Of a DNA stretch of 64,000 nucleotides, positions 19,832-28,800 are shown piece by piece (the first letter of the stretch is position 1; every line of letters begins with the position of its first letter). The translations under genes and the position numbers were made by a program. Source of the DNA: Rhizobiaceae bacterium (GTDB taxonomy: Bacteria; Pseudomonadota; Alphaproteobacteria; Rhizobiales; Rhizobiaceae); assembly GCA_017643495.1 (NCBI GenBank), contig JAEPNK010000001.1:415623-479622 (forward strand), read 5' to 3'. Under the pieces are notes generated by a model. The model did no database searches. It was given only the letters and a program-made list of their open reading frames with translations, and had not been told where the DNA came from.

Positions 19832-20360
19832 GCCGCGTGCCACCAGAATAAAGTTTCTTGCCATGGACATGCGGTTTCAACAGCTCTTTGGGGCCGCCGG
19901 CGGCGATTGGCCGTTCGGCAAAACGGCCCAATGAATGCATCCGGTCATACATCACAATTGCACCGGCCATCGCGACGTTGATACAGAAATTCATCGGTAT
20001 TTTTACGATGAATTCGCACTGCCCGATCATTTCAGGTGACAGCGAACCACCTTCTGGGCCAAGTACATAAGCAGCCTTTGCCGGATGCCGGAAGCTTGGC
20101 AACTCAACGGCATCCGGCGTCAACTCGACCCCGACAAGACGGCAATCATCAGGCAACCGCATGTCACTGACATTTTCATAGGAATACCAAGGCAGGTGGT
20201 CACGGCTCTTGGTGGTATCGGACCCGGGACGACCGATCGCACTGGCGGCTTGCACCGTGAAAATGAAGCTTGCGCCAAAGCCATGGGCCGAGCGGGCCAG
20301 ATTGCCGAAATTCAGCGGTTTGGAAATTCCTTCCACGCCAATGCCGAAATAGCCACGCAT
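19824..20360 (-). CDS. SpoU/TrmH-family RNA 2'-O-methyltransferase
   Basis: This compact 178-residue SPOUT enzyme has the knot motifs in order: NFGNLARSAHGFGAS near residue 18, YVLGPEGGSLSPE near 100 and IPMNFCINVAMAGAIVMYDR near 120. It lacks the extra N-terminal RNA-binding domain of TrmH or RlmB. The family methylates ribose in tRNA or rRNA; the target is not inferable. The protein starts directly with the fold (MRGYFGIGVEG), so ATG 20360 fits. Confidence 0.85.
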   Translation of the reverse strand: MRGYFGIGVEGISKPLNFGNLARSAHGFGASFIFTVQAASAIGRPGSDTTKSRDHLPWYSYENVSDMRLPDDCRLVGVELTPDAVELPSFRHPAKAAYVLGPEGGSLSPEMIGQCEFIVKIPMNFCINVAMAGAIVMYDRMHSLGRFAERPIAAGGPKELLKPHVHGKKLYSGGTRLP

Positions 20361-20436
20361 TAAATCACACCCCTTGCCTGCAACTTGTATGTTGATTGCA
20401 AGAGGACCTAGTCAAAATGGTCCGTCTTGTCCACGA

Positions 20437-20826
20437 TCATCTTTCCTGGTCCGTAACATCATGCGTTTGCAGCGCCTTTCTGGCGGCTTCGCGGTGCGCT
20501 TCCGTCATGTGCTCACGTATGCGCGCAATGACAATGGTCAAGACCGTTATGTCGTCCGACAATCCCAGGCCCACAATGAAATCGGGCACTAGGTCAACAG
20601 GCATGATGAAATAGGCCAGCGCCGCAAGCAGTGTACCGCGAACCTTGAACGGTGTTTTGGGGTCAAGCGCGCAATAATACCCAGCAACGACATCCTCGAC
20701 AAAAGGCAGCTTCCCGGCGGTTTTCTTCAGTTTTTCCCAAAAACCATCACGTACGCGCTGCTCACGCTCAAGAACCTTGTCAGGTGTCCCGGGTTCAAGA
20801 ATTTCGTCAATTACGGCTTTTTTCAT
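20437..20826 (-). CDS. YkvA/DUF1232 family protein
   Basis: The DUF1232 core is visible from residue 45 to 95, with LLAALAYFIMPVDLVPDFIVG and the acidic SDDITVL segment, characteristic of YkvA-like membrane-associated proteins of unknown function. The open frame begins at GTG 20847, but ATG 20826 has GGAG eight bases upstream and gives 129 residues. It stands between the SpoU methyltransferase and phhB on the same strand. Confidence 0.78.
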   Translation of the reverse strand: MKKAVIDEILEPGTPDKVLEREQRVRDGFWEKLKKTAGKLPFVEDVVAGYYCALDPKTPFKVRGTLLAALAYFIMPVDLVPDFIVGLGLSDDITVLTIVIARIREHMTEAHREAARKALQTHDVTDQER

Positions 20827-20879
20827 TGCATTCACTCCATGATACACATGGGAGCAAGAAAGGCTGCAATCAAGAAAAA

Positions 20880-21173
20880 TCAGGAACCGGCAATCCGGTT
20901 CATCTTTTGTGCAAGCTTGATATCAAGCTCCGTTATCCCGTCCGCATCATGGGTTGCAAGTGTCACATCAACCTTGTTGTAGACATTGAACCACTCGGGA
21001 TGGTGATCAAGTTTTTCGGCAGCAAGGGCTACTCGCGACATGAAGCCGAATGCCTCGTTGAAACTGGCGAACTTGTAAGACCGGAAGATCGCATCACGTC
21101 CCTCCACCCTCGTCCATCCATCCAGTTCGGCAAGGGCTTCATCTGTCTGTGCATCAGACATTTTCTCAGGCAT
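20880..21173 (-). CDS. phhB: pterin-4a-carbinolamine dehydratase
   Basis: PhhB dehydrates 4a-hydroxytetrahydrobiopterin, recycling the cofactor of phenylalanine hydroxylase. The active-site histidines are in [20 protein letters not shown], and the 97-residue length is standard. The frame opens at GTG 21179, one base after GGGAG; ATG 21173 lies seven bases after it and is chosen. Its start overlaps the end of thpR by 8 bases, so the two are translationally coupled. No phhA is adjacent. Confidence 0.92.
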   Translation of the reverse strand: MPEKMSDAQTDEALAELDGWTRVEGRDAIFRSYKFASFNEAFGFMSRVALAAEKLDHHPEWFNVYNKVDVTLATHDADGITELDIKLAQKMNRIAGS

Positions 21174-21720
21174 GAACACTCTCCCTTGTCACCAGCCTGT
21201 AGGTCTCTTCCGCAAGGTACGGACCTCCACCTACCGAATTGCGGGAAGAATAGAGCGTGAAATGATCCACTGAAAAGGGGGCAGTCCGGAAAAGCCCGTT
21301 CCCGGAAAGGTAATTTGCTATGGCCTGCGGTTTCAGCCCGCGAACCCGCGCAAGCGTCAGGTGCGGAGTGAATTTTCGCGGATCCGGCGGCAGACCCACC
21401 CGCTGGCAGATCCGTTCAATTGCTGCCTGCAGTTCATAAAGACTGGCATTGCGCTCGACACCGGCAAACAGTGAATGCGGCTTTGCGTTCCCGAAAACAT
21501 CAAGACCTGCAAGCTCCAGCATGAAAGGTTCTGTTTTCACGCGCTCGAGCTGGGCTGCAAGTTCACGTGCCATCGGCCGTTCAATATCCCCGATGAACCT
21601 CAGGGTGATATGGAAATTTTCCTTGTCGATCCAGCGTGCACCAAACAAGCCTCCTTGCAGAAAGGAGACATGCGCGGCAATGGACGGGGGAACGTCAAGG
21701 GCGACAAATAATCTGGGCAT
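21166..21720 (-). CDS. thpR: RNA 2',3'-cyclic phosphodiesterase ThpR (LigT family)
   Basis: The two HxTx catalytic motifs of the 2H phosphoesterase superfamily are present as FHITLRFIG near residue 40 and [10 protein letters not shown] near 128. Members open 2',3'-cyclic phosphates on RNA; the bacterial role may be RNA repair. The longer frame to 21807 has no motif or ribosome binding site, whereas ATG 21720 begins [11 protein letters not shown], the usual N terminus. It is followed by phhB with an 8-base overlap. Confidence 0.9.
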   Translation of the reverse strand: MPRLFVALDVPPSIAAHVSFLQGGLFGARWIDKENFHITLRFIGDIERPMARELAAQLERVKTEPFMLELAGLDVFGNAKPHSLFAGVERNASLYELQAAIERICQRVGLPPDPRKFTPHLTLARVRGLKPQAIANYLSGNGLFRTAPFSVDHFTLYSSRNSVGGGPYLAEETYRLVTRESVHA

Positions 21721-21822
21721 CGACTTTCCAATCTTTGAAGTCTGCGAATCTGTCTTCCAACAGTCTAATGTCCAAACCTCGTCCGAGGCTAACGGAACGA
21801 CAAACAAAGCTGTTGAAATTTT

Positions 21823-22479
21823 TCACGATGGCTGGGTGCAAAGTGATTTCATCATCGCTTCGGCCAGCGGAAAAAACCGTTCCACAATCAGTTTCACCCC
21901 GTCCGCTGTCGGGTGCATGCCATCATCCTGGTTCAGCGCCTCATTCGCTGCAACCCCGTCCAGAAAAAACGGGTAGAGCAGCAAATCGTATTCTCCTGCA
22001 AGGTCAGGATAAATCGGGTTGAACTTGTCTGCATATGCAGAACCCATATTGGGTGGAGCAAGCATTCCTGCCAGCACCACCTCGATATCCCGCTCTTTGA
22101 GCCGCGAAACAATTGCCTCCAGATTGTCACCCGTAAGCTGTGGTGAAATGCCGCGCAGCGCATCATTTGCGCCCAGTTCGACGATTACGGCATCAGCATC
22201 ATCACCGACAGACCAGTCCAGTCTTGCCAGTCCGGCCGTACTCGTATCACCGGAAACCCCTGCATTGACAATTTCGACGCTGTAGCCGTTCTCCACCAGC
22301 ATTTCCTGCAGTTTTTCAGGAAAAGCTTCGCCGGGCGCCAAACCGTATCCGGCCACCAGACTGTCCCCCAAGACAACAATCTTCTTCGGTTCACACGTAT
22401 TAACCTGCGCCGATACGGGAATGACGGGCAGCAAAAAAACCGGTACCAGCAAGGCAAGTGAGGCAAAAACCTGTTTCAT
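21823..22479 (-). CDS. secreted SGNH-fold esterase (TesA/arylesterase type)
   Basis: A signal peptide with cleavage near VSA-Q precedes a GDSL/SGNH hydrolase. Block I is VVLGDSLVAGYGL with the catalytic Ser, block III is ELGANDALRG with the Asn, and block V is DGMHPTADG with the catalytic Asp and His. The mature enzyme is periplasmic and likely cleaves short acyl or aryl esters or lysophospholipids. It is divergent from the ABC exporter genes at 22543, the same arrangement as tesA with ybbA-ybbP in Escherichia coli, which supports orthology. Confidence 0.9.
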   Translation of the reverse strand: MKQVFASLALLVPVFLLPVIPVSAQVNTCEPKKIVVLGDSLVAGYGLAPGEAFPEKLQEMLVENGYSVEIVNAGVSGDTSTAGLARLDWSVGDDADAVIVELGANDALRGISPQLTGDNLEAIVSRLKERDIEVVLAGMLAPPNMGSAYADKFNPIYPDLAGEYDLLLYPFFLDGVAANEALNQDDGMHPTADGVKLIVERFFPLAEAMMKSLCTQPS

Positions 22480-22542
22480 TTTAAAATTCCGACCCCATAT
22501 GGCTATCAGCGATCCTGCTTACTTATCTGGATATGATCAAGC

Positions 22543-23253
22543 GTGACACAAGCACTTCCGCCCGCAATTTTTCTTGAAGACCTTCATTTGACACTCGGGC
22601 AAGCAGCCTCAAGCGTCCATGTGCTGAAAGGTGTGAACCTTGAAATTCCGGCAGGCACTTCGACAGGTATTGTGGGTCCTTCCGGCTCGGGAAAATCAAC
22701 GCTACTGATGGTAATCGCCGGCCTCGAACGAGTGGATTCCGGCAAGGTCAGCATTCGTGGAACCGACATTACCGGCATGGATGAAGACGAACTCGCAGCC
22801 TTTCGCGGAAGGAATGTCGGGATTGTTTTTCAGTCTTTCCACCTGATCCCCAACATGACAGCACTGGAAAATGTTGCAGTTCCACTTGAGCTTGCCGGTG
22901 CAAACAATGCGATGGAACGGGCAAGGGCCGAACTTGAAGCTGTGGGACTGGGTGACAGGCTGAACCACTATCCCGGACAATTGTCAGGTGGCGAACAGCA
23001 GCGCGTTGCAATGGCAAGAGCCCTGGCCCCGGAACCTGCCGTGCTTATCGCTGATGAGCCGACCGGAAACCTTGACGGTGAAACGGGCCGACAGATCGCA
23101 GACCTTCTTTTTGAACGACAGAAGCAAAAGGGTTTGACGCTGGTTCTTGTAACCCATGACCCCTCTCTTGCGGCCCGTTGTGACCGGACCGTGCCTGTCC
23201 GCTCCGGACGTATCGGTGAAAACACGGCACAAGCGGAAGCTGTCAATGCGTGA
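22543..23253 (+). CDS. ABC transporter ATP-binding protein, YbbA/LolD type
   Basis: This is a MacB/LolD-type ATPase with Walker A GPSGSGKST, the signature LSGGEQQRVAMARAL and Walker B VLIADEPTGNLD followed by VTHD. It should energise the permease encoded by the next gene, whose start overlaps its stop by 8 bases. Translation probably starts at GTG 22543. Given the tesA-like gene on the other strand, the pair is the YbbA-YbbP system, whose substrate is unknown; it is not a lipoprotein LolCDE system, because LolC/E permeases are shorter. Confidence 0.9.
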   Translation: MTQALPPAIFLEDLHLTLGQAASSVHVLKGVNLEIPAGTSTGIVGPSGSGKSTLLMVIAGLERVDSGKVSIRGTDITGMDEDELAAFRGRNVGIVFQSFHLIPNMTALENVAVPLELAGANNAMERARAELEAVGLGDRLNHYPGQLSGGEQQRVAMARALAPEPAVLIADEPTGNLDGETGRQIADLLFERQKQKGLTLVLVTHDPSLAARCDRTVPVRSGRIGENTAQAEAVNA

Positions 23254-25789
23254 AGGCGGTCTTGCAAAAGAACTGGCATTGTCACTTCGGTTTGCCCTGC
23301 GTGAAATGCGTGGGGGACTTCGCGGATTCTATATTTTTCTGGGCTGTATAGCGCTGGGCGTTGCTGCAATCAGCGGCGTCAATTCAGTGGCGAGAGCCAT
23401 AACCCAGGGCATAGCGGTTGAGGGACAGGCGATTCTGGGTGGTGATGTTTCGGTATCGCTGGTCCAGCGGGAAGCAAACAGCGAGCAACTCGCCTTTTTC
23501 AAAAGTCAGGGTACCATAACCGTCATGACCACAATGCGGGCGATGGCCCGTCTTGGCGACGGAAGCGACCAGACCCTCGTTGAACTCAAGGCTATTGACG
23601 GCGCATATCCACTCTACGGCAATTTTGACATATCGGGATCTTCTTTGTCAGGTCCGGGACCCGAACAGGTTTGGGTCGAGCCGCTTCTGCTTGAAAGACT
23701 GCAAATAGAGACCGGTGCAACGATTGAGGTTGGGAGCGCAAACTTTACCGTGGCGGGCACGATTGTTCACGAACCGGACAAGCTTGGAGACGGTATCGGC
23801 TTCGGGCCGCGCCTGATCATGTCACGTGAGGGGCTGAGCCGTACAGGACTTATACAACCAGGCTCGCTGTTGCGGAATCATTACAAAATCCGCCTGCAGG
23901 ACAGTTCGGCATCCGGCGTCAGCCGATTTGCTGAAAACCTGGAAGAACGCTTTCCTTCCGAAGCCTGGCGTGTTCGCAGCCGTGAAAATGCGGCCCCTGC
24001 ACTTTCCCGCAGCGTCGAGCGCTTTTCCCAGTTCCTGACACTGGTCGGCCTTACCTCTCTGATAGTGGGTGGTGTGGGCGTGGCAAACGCAACGCGCGCA
24101 TATCTGGAGACAAAGCGGCCTGTGATCGCCACATTGAAAAGCCTTGGCGCACCCGGACGATTGATCTTCAATCTGTACCTGATCCAGATCATGATCATCA
24201 CCCTGGCTGGCATTGCAGCCGGGTTGTTGCTTGGCATTGCAATGCCCTATGCAGCCCGCAGCGCACTTTCCGGCCTTCTGCCGATACCAGATGGTAATCT
24301 TGTTTTTCCCGAAGCCCTTCTTCCCGGTATCCTGTTCGGCATCTTGACCGCATTGATTTTCGCAATCTGGCCGCTCGCCGTCTCCCGCGACATACAGGCA
24401 ACCGACCTGTTCCGTGCCTCTGCCTACCAGTCTGGTGGTCGCCTGCCCCGGTTCGCATATCTTGCGGTTTTGGCCTTGTGCATTGCCTTGCTCGTAGGCT
24501 CGGCAATCTTCCTTTCTGAAAACCAGTTCGTCGCAACCGTATTCATTTCGGCAATTGCGGTCGCCTTCGTTATCCTCATGACTGTCGGACTTGCAGTAAA
24601 GGACATTGCAAAACGCGTACCCTCACCCGGAAAACCGGCAACCCGCATGGCGATTGCCAACATTCATCGACCCGGCTCGCTGACCTCCTCGGTAATTCTC
24701 TCGCTGGGTCTGGGCCTGTCGCTGCTTGTGGCGCTCGCAACCATCGATGGCAACCTGCGACTTCAGGTATCAAGCAATCTTTCCAATGAAGCCCCGGATT
24801 TCTTTTTTGTCGACATCCAGAATACTGAAATGGATGGATTCCGCGAAACGCTTCTTGAAGCCTCTCCGGATGGCAAGATAATTGCTGTTCCAATGTTGCG
24901 CGGACGGGTTGTCAGCCTGAAAGGCATTCCTGCAGGAGAATATGAAACGCCAAATGGTGGCGAATGGGTATTGCGCGGTGATCGCGGCATAACGTACGCC
25001 AAGAACATGCCGGAGAACTCCACCCTCTCGCAAGGCCAGTGGTGGGAACCCGGTTACCAGGGACCGCCACTTGTATCGGTGAGCGCGGAAGAGGCCGTTG
25101 AACTTGACCTCTCCATTGGCGATGAAATCACCGTCAATGTTCTTGGCCGGGAAATTACCGCAACCATAGCTTCCTTCCGTGAAGTTCAATGGGAAACACT
25201 TGGCATCAATTTTGTCTTTGTGTTTTCTCCAAACACATTTGCGGGCGCTCCGCATTCATGGCTTGCAACGCTGACCGCAGACCGAACCGGTAGCGGTTTT
25301 GATGATGCCCTCCTCCTGCGCACGCTGGCAGCAGACTACCCCGCAGTGACGGCAGTACGGATTCGCGATGCACTGGATACGGTGAATACATTGATCGGTC
25401 AGCTTTCAACGGCCATCCGTGCAGCTGCCCTTGTTGCACTGCTGACATCCGTTCTCGTCCTGGCCGGAGCCCTTGCTAGCGGCAACCGCGAGAGGGTTCA
25501 TGATGCAGTGGTTCTGAAAACCCTTGGTGGAACACGCAAAACATTGATCACCATGATGGTCACCGAATACAGCCTGCTGGGGCTTGCAACAGCCGTGTTT
25601 GCGCTGCTCGCAGGCAGCCTTGCAGCATGGTTTGTAATCTCGGTTATCATGGATTTCCGCTTCACCATGCTGCCAGGCGTTGCAGCAGCAACCCTGATTG
25701 CCGCCCTTGCCTTCACCATTATTCTGGGATTGCTGGGCACTTGGCGTATTCTCGGGCAAAAAGCGGCACCAGTCCTCAGGGAATTGTAG
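23246..25789 (+). CDS. ABC transporter permease, YbbP family with two FtsX domains
   Basis: The 847-residue protein has ten predicted membrane helices: one near residue 30, a group of three at about 265-410, a further group at about 425-490, and a second FtsX domain at the C terminus (about 720-840). Large periplasmic segments lie between. This double-FtsX layout is that of YbbP. Transport direction would be outward or from the membrane, as in MacB-like systems, with unknown substrate. The frame is open from 23156, but ATG 23246 begins MREGGLAKELALSLRFALREM, the usual start, and overlaps the ATPase stop. Confidence 0.88.
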   Translation: MREGGLAKELALSLRFALREMRGGLRGFYIFLGCIALGVAAISGVNSVARAITQGIAVEGQAILGGDVSVSLVQREANSEQLAFFKSQGTITVMTTMRAMARLGDGSDQTLVELKAIDGAYPLYGNFDISGSSLSGPGPEQVWVEPLLLERLQIETGATIEVGSANFTVAGTIVHEPDKLGDGIGFGPRLIMSREGLSRTGLIQPGSLLRNHYKIRLQDSSASGVSRFAENLEERFPSEAWRVRSRENAAPALSRSVERFSQFLTLVGLTSLIVGGVGVANATRAYLETKRPVIATLKSLGAPGRLIFNLYLIQIMIITLAGIAAGLLLGIAMPYAARSALSGLLPIPDGNLVFPEALLPGILFGILTALIFAIWPLAVSRDIQATDLFRASAYQSGGRLPRFAYLAVLALCIALLVGSAIFLSENQFVATVFISAIAVAFVILMTVGLAVKDIAKRVPSPGKPATRMAIANIHRPGSLTSSVILSLGLGLSLLVALATIDGNLRLQVSSNLSNEAPDFFFVDIQNTEMDGFRETLLEASPDGKIIAVPMLRGRVVSLKGIPAGEYETPNGGEWVLRGDRGITYAKNMPENSTLSQGQWWEPGYQGPPLVSVSAEEAVELDLSIGDEITVNVLGREITATIASFREVQWETLGINFVFVFSPNTFAGAPHSWLATLTADRTGSGFDDALLLRTLAADYPAVTAVRIRDALDTVNTLIGQLSTAIRAAALVALLTSVLVLAGALASGNRERVHDAVVLKTLGGTRKTLITMMVTEYSLLGLATAVFALLAGSLAAWFVISVIMDFRFTMLPGVAAATLIAALAFTIILGLLGTWRILGQKAAPVLREL

Positions 25790-25863
25790 CCAATCATGAT
25801 CAAGGCCCCTTTTCTTCAATCACAATGAAGAGATTGCCTAAAACGACAGCTTGCAGACGAATT

Positions 25864-26035
25864 CGATAGTTTTTTCCTATCGGCAAATTAACCAGAATCG
25901 TTCATTCAGCGGCTTGCGACGGTCCTTTTCGGACTACTTAGTCTTGAGATTGTCGGAATTAATGCTCATATTGTCTGCAAGATTTCCACAAACCCGTGGA
26001 AAAGTTTGTCAGACTTATGAGGAGCACAACGTTAC
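25864..26035 (+). promoter_or_regulatory. structured leader of the Bax inhibitor-1 gene, candidate ybhL motif
   Basis: The 246 bases before the gene hold three hairpins: CGATAG/CTATCG around a T-rich loop (25864-25882), a GAC-GTCC stem with GGAC and GTC partners (25918-25942), and TTTCCAC/GTGGAAA (25983-26002). A conserved RNA motif called ybhL is known upstream of this gene family in Rhizobiales, and the position fits. I cannot verify the consensus from memory. The Shine-Dalgarno GGAG is at 26021-26024. Confidence 0.45.
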
Positions 26036-26773
26036 ATGGCTGACTATAATGAAAACCAGGTGAACTACGGCCGCGCAACAAGCGCCGCAGGCGTCGAGTA
26101 TGATGCCGGCCTGCGTTCCTACATGCTTGGCATTTACAACTACATGGCGCTTGCCCTGGCTGTGACGGGTATTGCCGCCCTTGGCACTGCCTATTTCGCC
26201 GCCAACAACCCGGCAGTCGCCAACGCGCTGTACAACAGCCCGCTTCGCTACGTGATCATGTTTGCGCCGCTGGCTTTTGTCATGGTCCTGTCCTTTGGCA
26301 TCAACCGCCTGAGCACAGGAACGGCCCAAATGATTTTCTGGGCCTTCTCTGCGGTCATGGGTGTTTCCATATCATGGATATTCATGGTCTTTACAGGCGG
26401 AAGCATCGTCCAGACCTTCTTCGTGACTGCTGCAGCCTTTGGCGGTCTTAGCCTTTACGGTTACACCACCAAACGGAACTTGTCCGGAATGGGCTCTTTC
26501 CTGGTCATGGGCCTGATCGGTTTGATCATCGCCTCGATCGTGAACCTTTTCCTGGCTTCAAGCGCGCTACAATTCGCGATTTCGGTCATTGGTGTCCTGA
26601 TCTTCGCAGGTCTTACCGCCTATGATACGCAGCGCCTCAAGAATGAATATGACATGGTGGCCGGTCACGCCGAAGTAATGGCGCGCCAGACGCTGATGGG
26701 TGCGTTGAGCCTCTATCTCAACTTCATCAACATGTTCATGTTCCTGCTTCAGTTCCTCGGCAACCGCGAGTAA
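26036..26773 (+). CDS. ybhL: Bax inhibitor-1/YccA family membrane protein
   Basis: The 245-residue protein has seven hydrophobic helices and the family's conserved C-terminal YDTQRLKNEYD with the acidic pair that forms the pH sensor in characterised BI-1 homologues. Bacterial members act as pH-sensitive calcium leak channels in structural work; others interact with FtsH. The N-terminal 30 residues are polar and cytoplasmic. It starts at ATG 26036 and is followed by a strong terminator, so it is monocistronic. Confidence 0.93.
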   Translation: MADYNENQVNYGRATSAAGVEYDAGLRSYMLGIYNYMALALAVTGIAALGTAYFAANNPAVANALYNSPLRYVIMFAPLAFVMVLSFGINRLSTGTAQMIFWAFSAVMGVSISWIFMVFTGGSIVQTFFVTAAAFGGLSLYGYTTKRNLSGMGSFLVMGLIGLIIASIVNLFLASSALQFAISVIGVLIFAGLTAYDTQRLKNEYDMVAGHAEVMARQTLMGALSLYLNFINMFMFLLQFLGNRE

Positions 26774-26796
26774 CATCAAGCAGCCTAGAGAAATTT

Positions 26797-26824
26797 GCGG
26801 CGTCCTCCGGGGCGCCGTTTTTTT
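26797..26824 (+). terminator. intrinsic terminator of the Bax inhibitor-1 gene
   Basis: CGGCG at 26798-26802 pairs with CGCCG at 26813-26817, with additional GC pairing inside, followed by seven T residues at 26818-26824. It lies 24 bases after the stop codon. Confidence 0.85.
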
Positions 26825-26937
26825 ATGTCTGATGGGAGCCGGGCACAGCTGGTTGCAAAACTGTCGGTCATATGCGCAAGATTCCGGACCGGATCACGCC
26901 GGTCTTGCAGCCAGACAATACTTCTTTCACTAGGCTT

Positions 26938-28095
26938 ATGAGCACAAAAAGAGCGACCCTCATCTGCCATCTGGGACATGGCAAGACCGGCACCAGTTAT
27001 CTCCAGTCCATTCTCGCAAGGAACCGGAAAGTGCTGTCTGAAAACGGCCTTTCCTACCCGAAAGACGAGAATTTCCGGAATGCATCGAAAGGACTGGTCA
27101 CTTCGGGCAATGGTCACCTGCTGTTTGAACGCTCTTTCCAGGTAAACAGCGACACCCTCATTTCAAGTGAAAACCTGTTTCACAAACTCGCCCGTGATGA
27201 TCGGCTCGAACAACATCTGCTGTCGCGGAATGTGGACACCAGGATCATTCTATACACCAGAAACACATTTGAACTCCTGACATCCGTCTGGGGGCAGGGA
27301 GTCAAGCGTGGCAACAGGACCGAAGACCTGAATACATTTCTGCAGGGCGCGAAAACCAATCCTTATTCTCGCCTGCTTTGGTGGCTGAATACTGCCAGAA
27401 ACAACAAGACTGAAATCACTGTCAGGAATTATTCTGTTCATCGCGAACACATGGTCGAGGACTTTTTCAGGCAGGTCTTTGGTCCGAAATCGGCTCAAAT
27501 TCTCAATTCCCTTTCCTATCCTGAAAACCGGATCATCAACCGTTCACTTTCACTGGCCGAGTATGAAATCCAAAGGGCATTCAACACGCACTTTGCAGGC
27601 AACACCAGTTTCATCAGCGATTCACTGGTTAGACAATTGCCTGATATCGGGGCCGAAAGACCCTGCATCAAGCGTGATACCTATGAACAGGTCGCTTCAC
27701 GCATTTCACCGCTCATAGAAGAGATAAACGGTTTTCTGGATCAGGAAGAGCATGTCCGGATTGAAGAATTCGAGGAAGTCAACCAGAATGCCGGGGGATC
27801 AGACAAACTTGGATCGTATGCAATCAATGCAAATCAGGTAAATGTTCTGGTTTCCTCGATCAGCAACAACATCAACCGGATGAATGCATCGCAAGCAGCC
27901 AGGCTGGAAGAGATTGCCTCCCGGATAGACACTGGCATGATTGATCAGCAGAAAGATGCAGCCACACTGCGCGGCATCGCAGCAAACATGGGTGGACAAC
28001 TGTATCGCATCAGCTTCCTGCACAAAAAGTTCAAAACGGCAAAAAAGAAACTGTCGGACATTATGTCAGCGCTTTTCTTGCGCCCGGACAGATAA
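26938..28095 (+). CDS. sulfotransferase-like P-loop protein
   Basis: The N terminus, TLICHLGHGKTGTSYLQSIL, has the form of the 5'-phosphosulfate-binding loop of sulfotransferases, with conserved KTGTSYLQ. A later ILYTRNTFELLTSVWGQ segment resembles the 3'-phosphate-binding region (R and S). The last 120 residues are predicted helical and coiled, ending in a basic AKKKLSDIMSALFLRPDR. It may sulfate a surface polysaccharide, but no glycan genes are adjacent. ATG 26938 starts just before the loop and is preferred to ATG 26872. Base composition is somewhat more AT-rich than its neighbours, and it may be a recent acquisition. Confidence 0.6.
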   Translation: MSTKRATLICHLGHGKTGTSYLQSILARNRKVLSENGLSYPKDENFRNASKGLVTSGNGHLLFERSFQVNSDTLISSENLFHKLARDDRLEQHLLSRNVDTRIILYTRNTFELLTSVWGQGVKRGNRTEDLNTFLQGAKTNPYSRLLWWLNTARNNKTEITVRNYSVHREHMVEDFFRQVFGPKSAQILNSLSYPENRIINRSLSLAEYEIQRAFNTHFAGNTSFISDSLVRQLPDIGAERPCIKRDTYEQVASRISPLIEEINGFLDQEEHVRIEEFEEVNQNAGGSDKLGSYAINANQVNVLVSSISNNINRMNASQAARLEEIASRIDTGMIDQQKDAATLRGIAANMGGQLYRISFLHKKFKTAKKKLSDIMSALFLRPDR

Positions 28096-28146
28096 GCCTG
28101 CTTGCTGAAAGTCCGTAATAACTGGCTGTTACAAGCCGACCCTCAC

Positions 28147-28509
28147 TCAGAAGGAAACCGGTTCTGGTTTTGGTTCAAGCACCCTGAGAACGTGCCGCAG
28201 GTCATGTCCTCGTTTTAGCACATGCCCTGTTGCATTGACCACTGACCATTGCCCTTGCCGGCGCTGCAGTTTTGGCTGTTTTTCAATCGTGTAAAGCGGA
28301 ACGTCACTGGCCCGTTTGAATATTGAAAACACGGCCCGGTCTTTGAGCATATCGATGGCATAATCACGCCATTCTCCGGTACCGACACGTTTGCTGTAGC
28401 ACTGCAGCAAAAGGCCCAGATCATGCCTGTCAAAAGAGACGCGATCCTCTGCTTTTCTGGTTTTTTGCGTGCTGGGATTTGGGAACGGAATGACGTTTGA
28501 TTGCTCCAT
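28147..28509 (-). CDS. DUF2794 family protein
   Basis: The protein matches DUF2794, a short family restricted to alphaproteobacteria. Typical segments are VSFDRHDLGLLLQCYSKRV, GEWRDYAIDML and LYTIEKQPKLQRRQGQW. Function is unknown. The N terminus is polar and variable. The open frame begins at 28575, but ATG 28509 (MEQSNVIPFPN) gives a typical 120 residues. The structured RNA at 28641-28790 lies directly upstream on the same strand and could be its leader. Confidence 0.75.
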   Translation of the reverse strand: MEQSNVIPFPNPSTQKTRKAEDRVSFDRHDLGLLLQCYSKRVGTGEWRDYAIDMLKDRAVFSIFKRASDVPLYTIEKQPKLQRRQGQWSVVNATGHVLKRGHDLRHVLRVLEPKPEPVSF

Positions 28510-28640
28510 GAAACGATCATGGTCCTGGCGATTCTTTTTTGCAAGGGAAACCTGCAGGGCAGATAGAACCACCACCTCATAATTGGTAATTCCAGTCTCA
28601 TTTTATATTTTGTTATTCTTTTCCGGAAGTTCAAAACCAC

Positions 28641-28673
28641 AAAAAAGTCCAAATCTTTCCCTGATCTGAACTT
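28641..28673 (-). terminator. intrinsic terminator of the minus-strand small RNA
   Basis: On the minus strand AAGTTCAGATC (28663-28673) pairs with GATTTGGACTT (28645-28655) around an AGGGAAA loop, and the transcript continues UUUUUU. Two of the pairs are G-U. On the plus strand the same positions would be C-A mismatches. Confidence 0.8.
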
Positions 28674-28790
28674 CTTTTGAGACGAGACTTTCCTTGTTGC
28701 CTCAGATGGTCCGGCTTGGAAACTTACCCGGTTTTCAGCCCCCCCAGCCCCCGGAGTTCCACGCCGGACCACTCAACAAAAATGGGCGGC
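28641..28790 (-). ncRNA. predicted structured small RNA or attenuated leader
   Basis: Read on the minus strand, this segment has a long hairpin (GGTCCGGC 28763-28770 paired with GCCGGACC 28708-28715, with GGAACT/AGTTTCC and CCGG/CCGG inside), a purine-rich linker of about 30 bases, and an 11-bp intrinsic terminator with a 7-base loop and six U residues (28641-28673). G-U pairs in the terminator stem hold only on the minus strand, fixing the orientation. The 5' end near 28790 is a guess; an AATATT -10-like box is at 28791-28797. It is either a free small RNA of about 150 bases or a leader of the DUF2794 gene. I do not recognise a known family. Confidence 0.65.
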
Positions 28791-28800
28791 AATATTGTTT

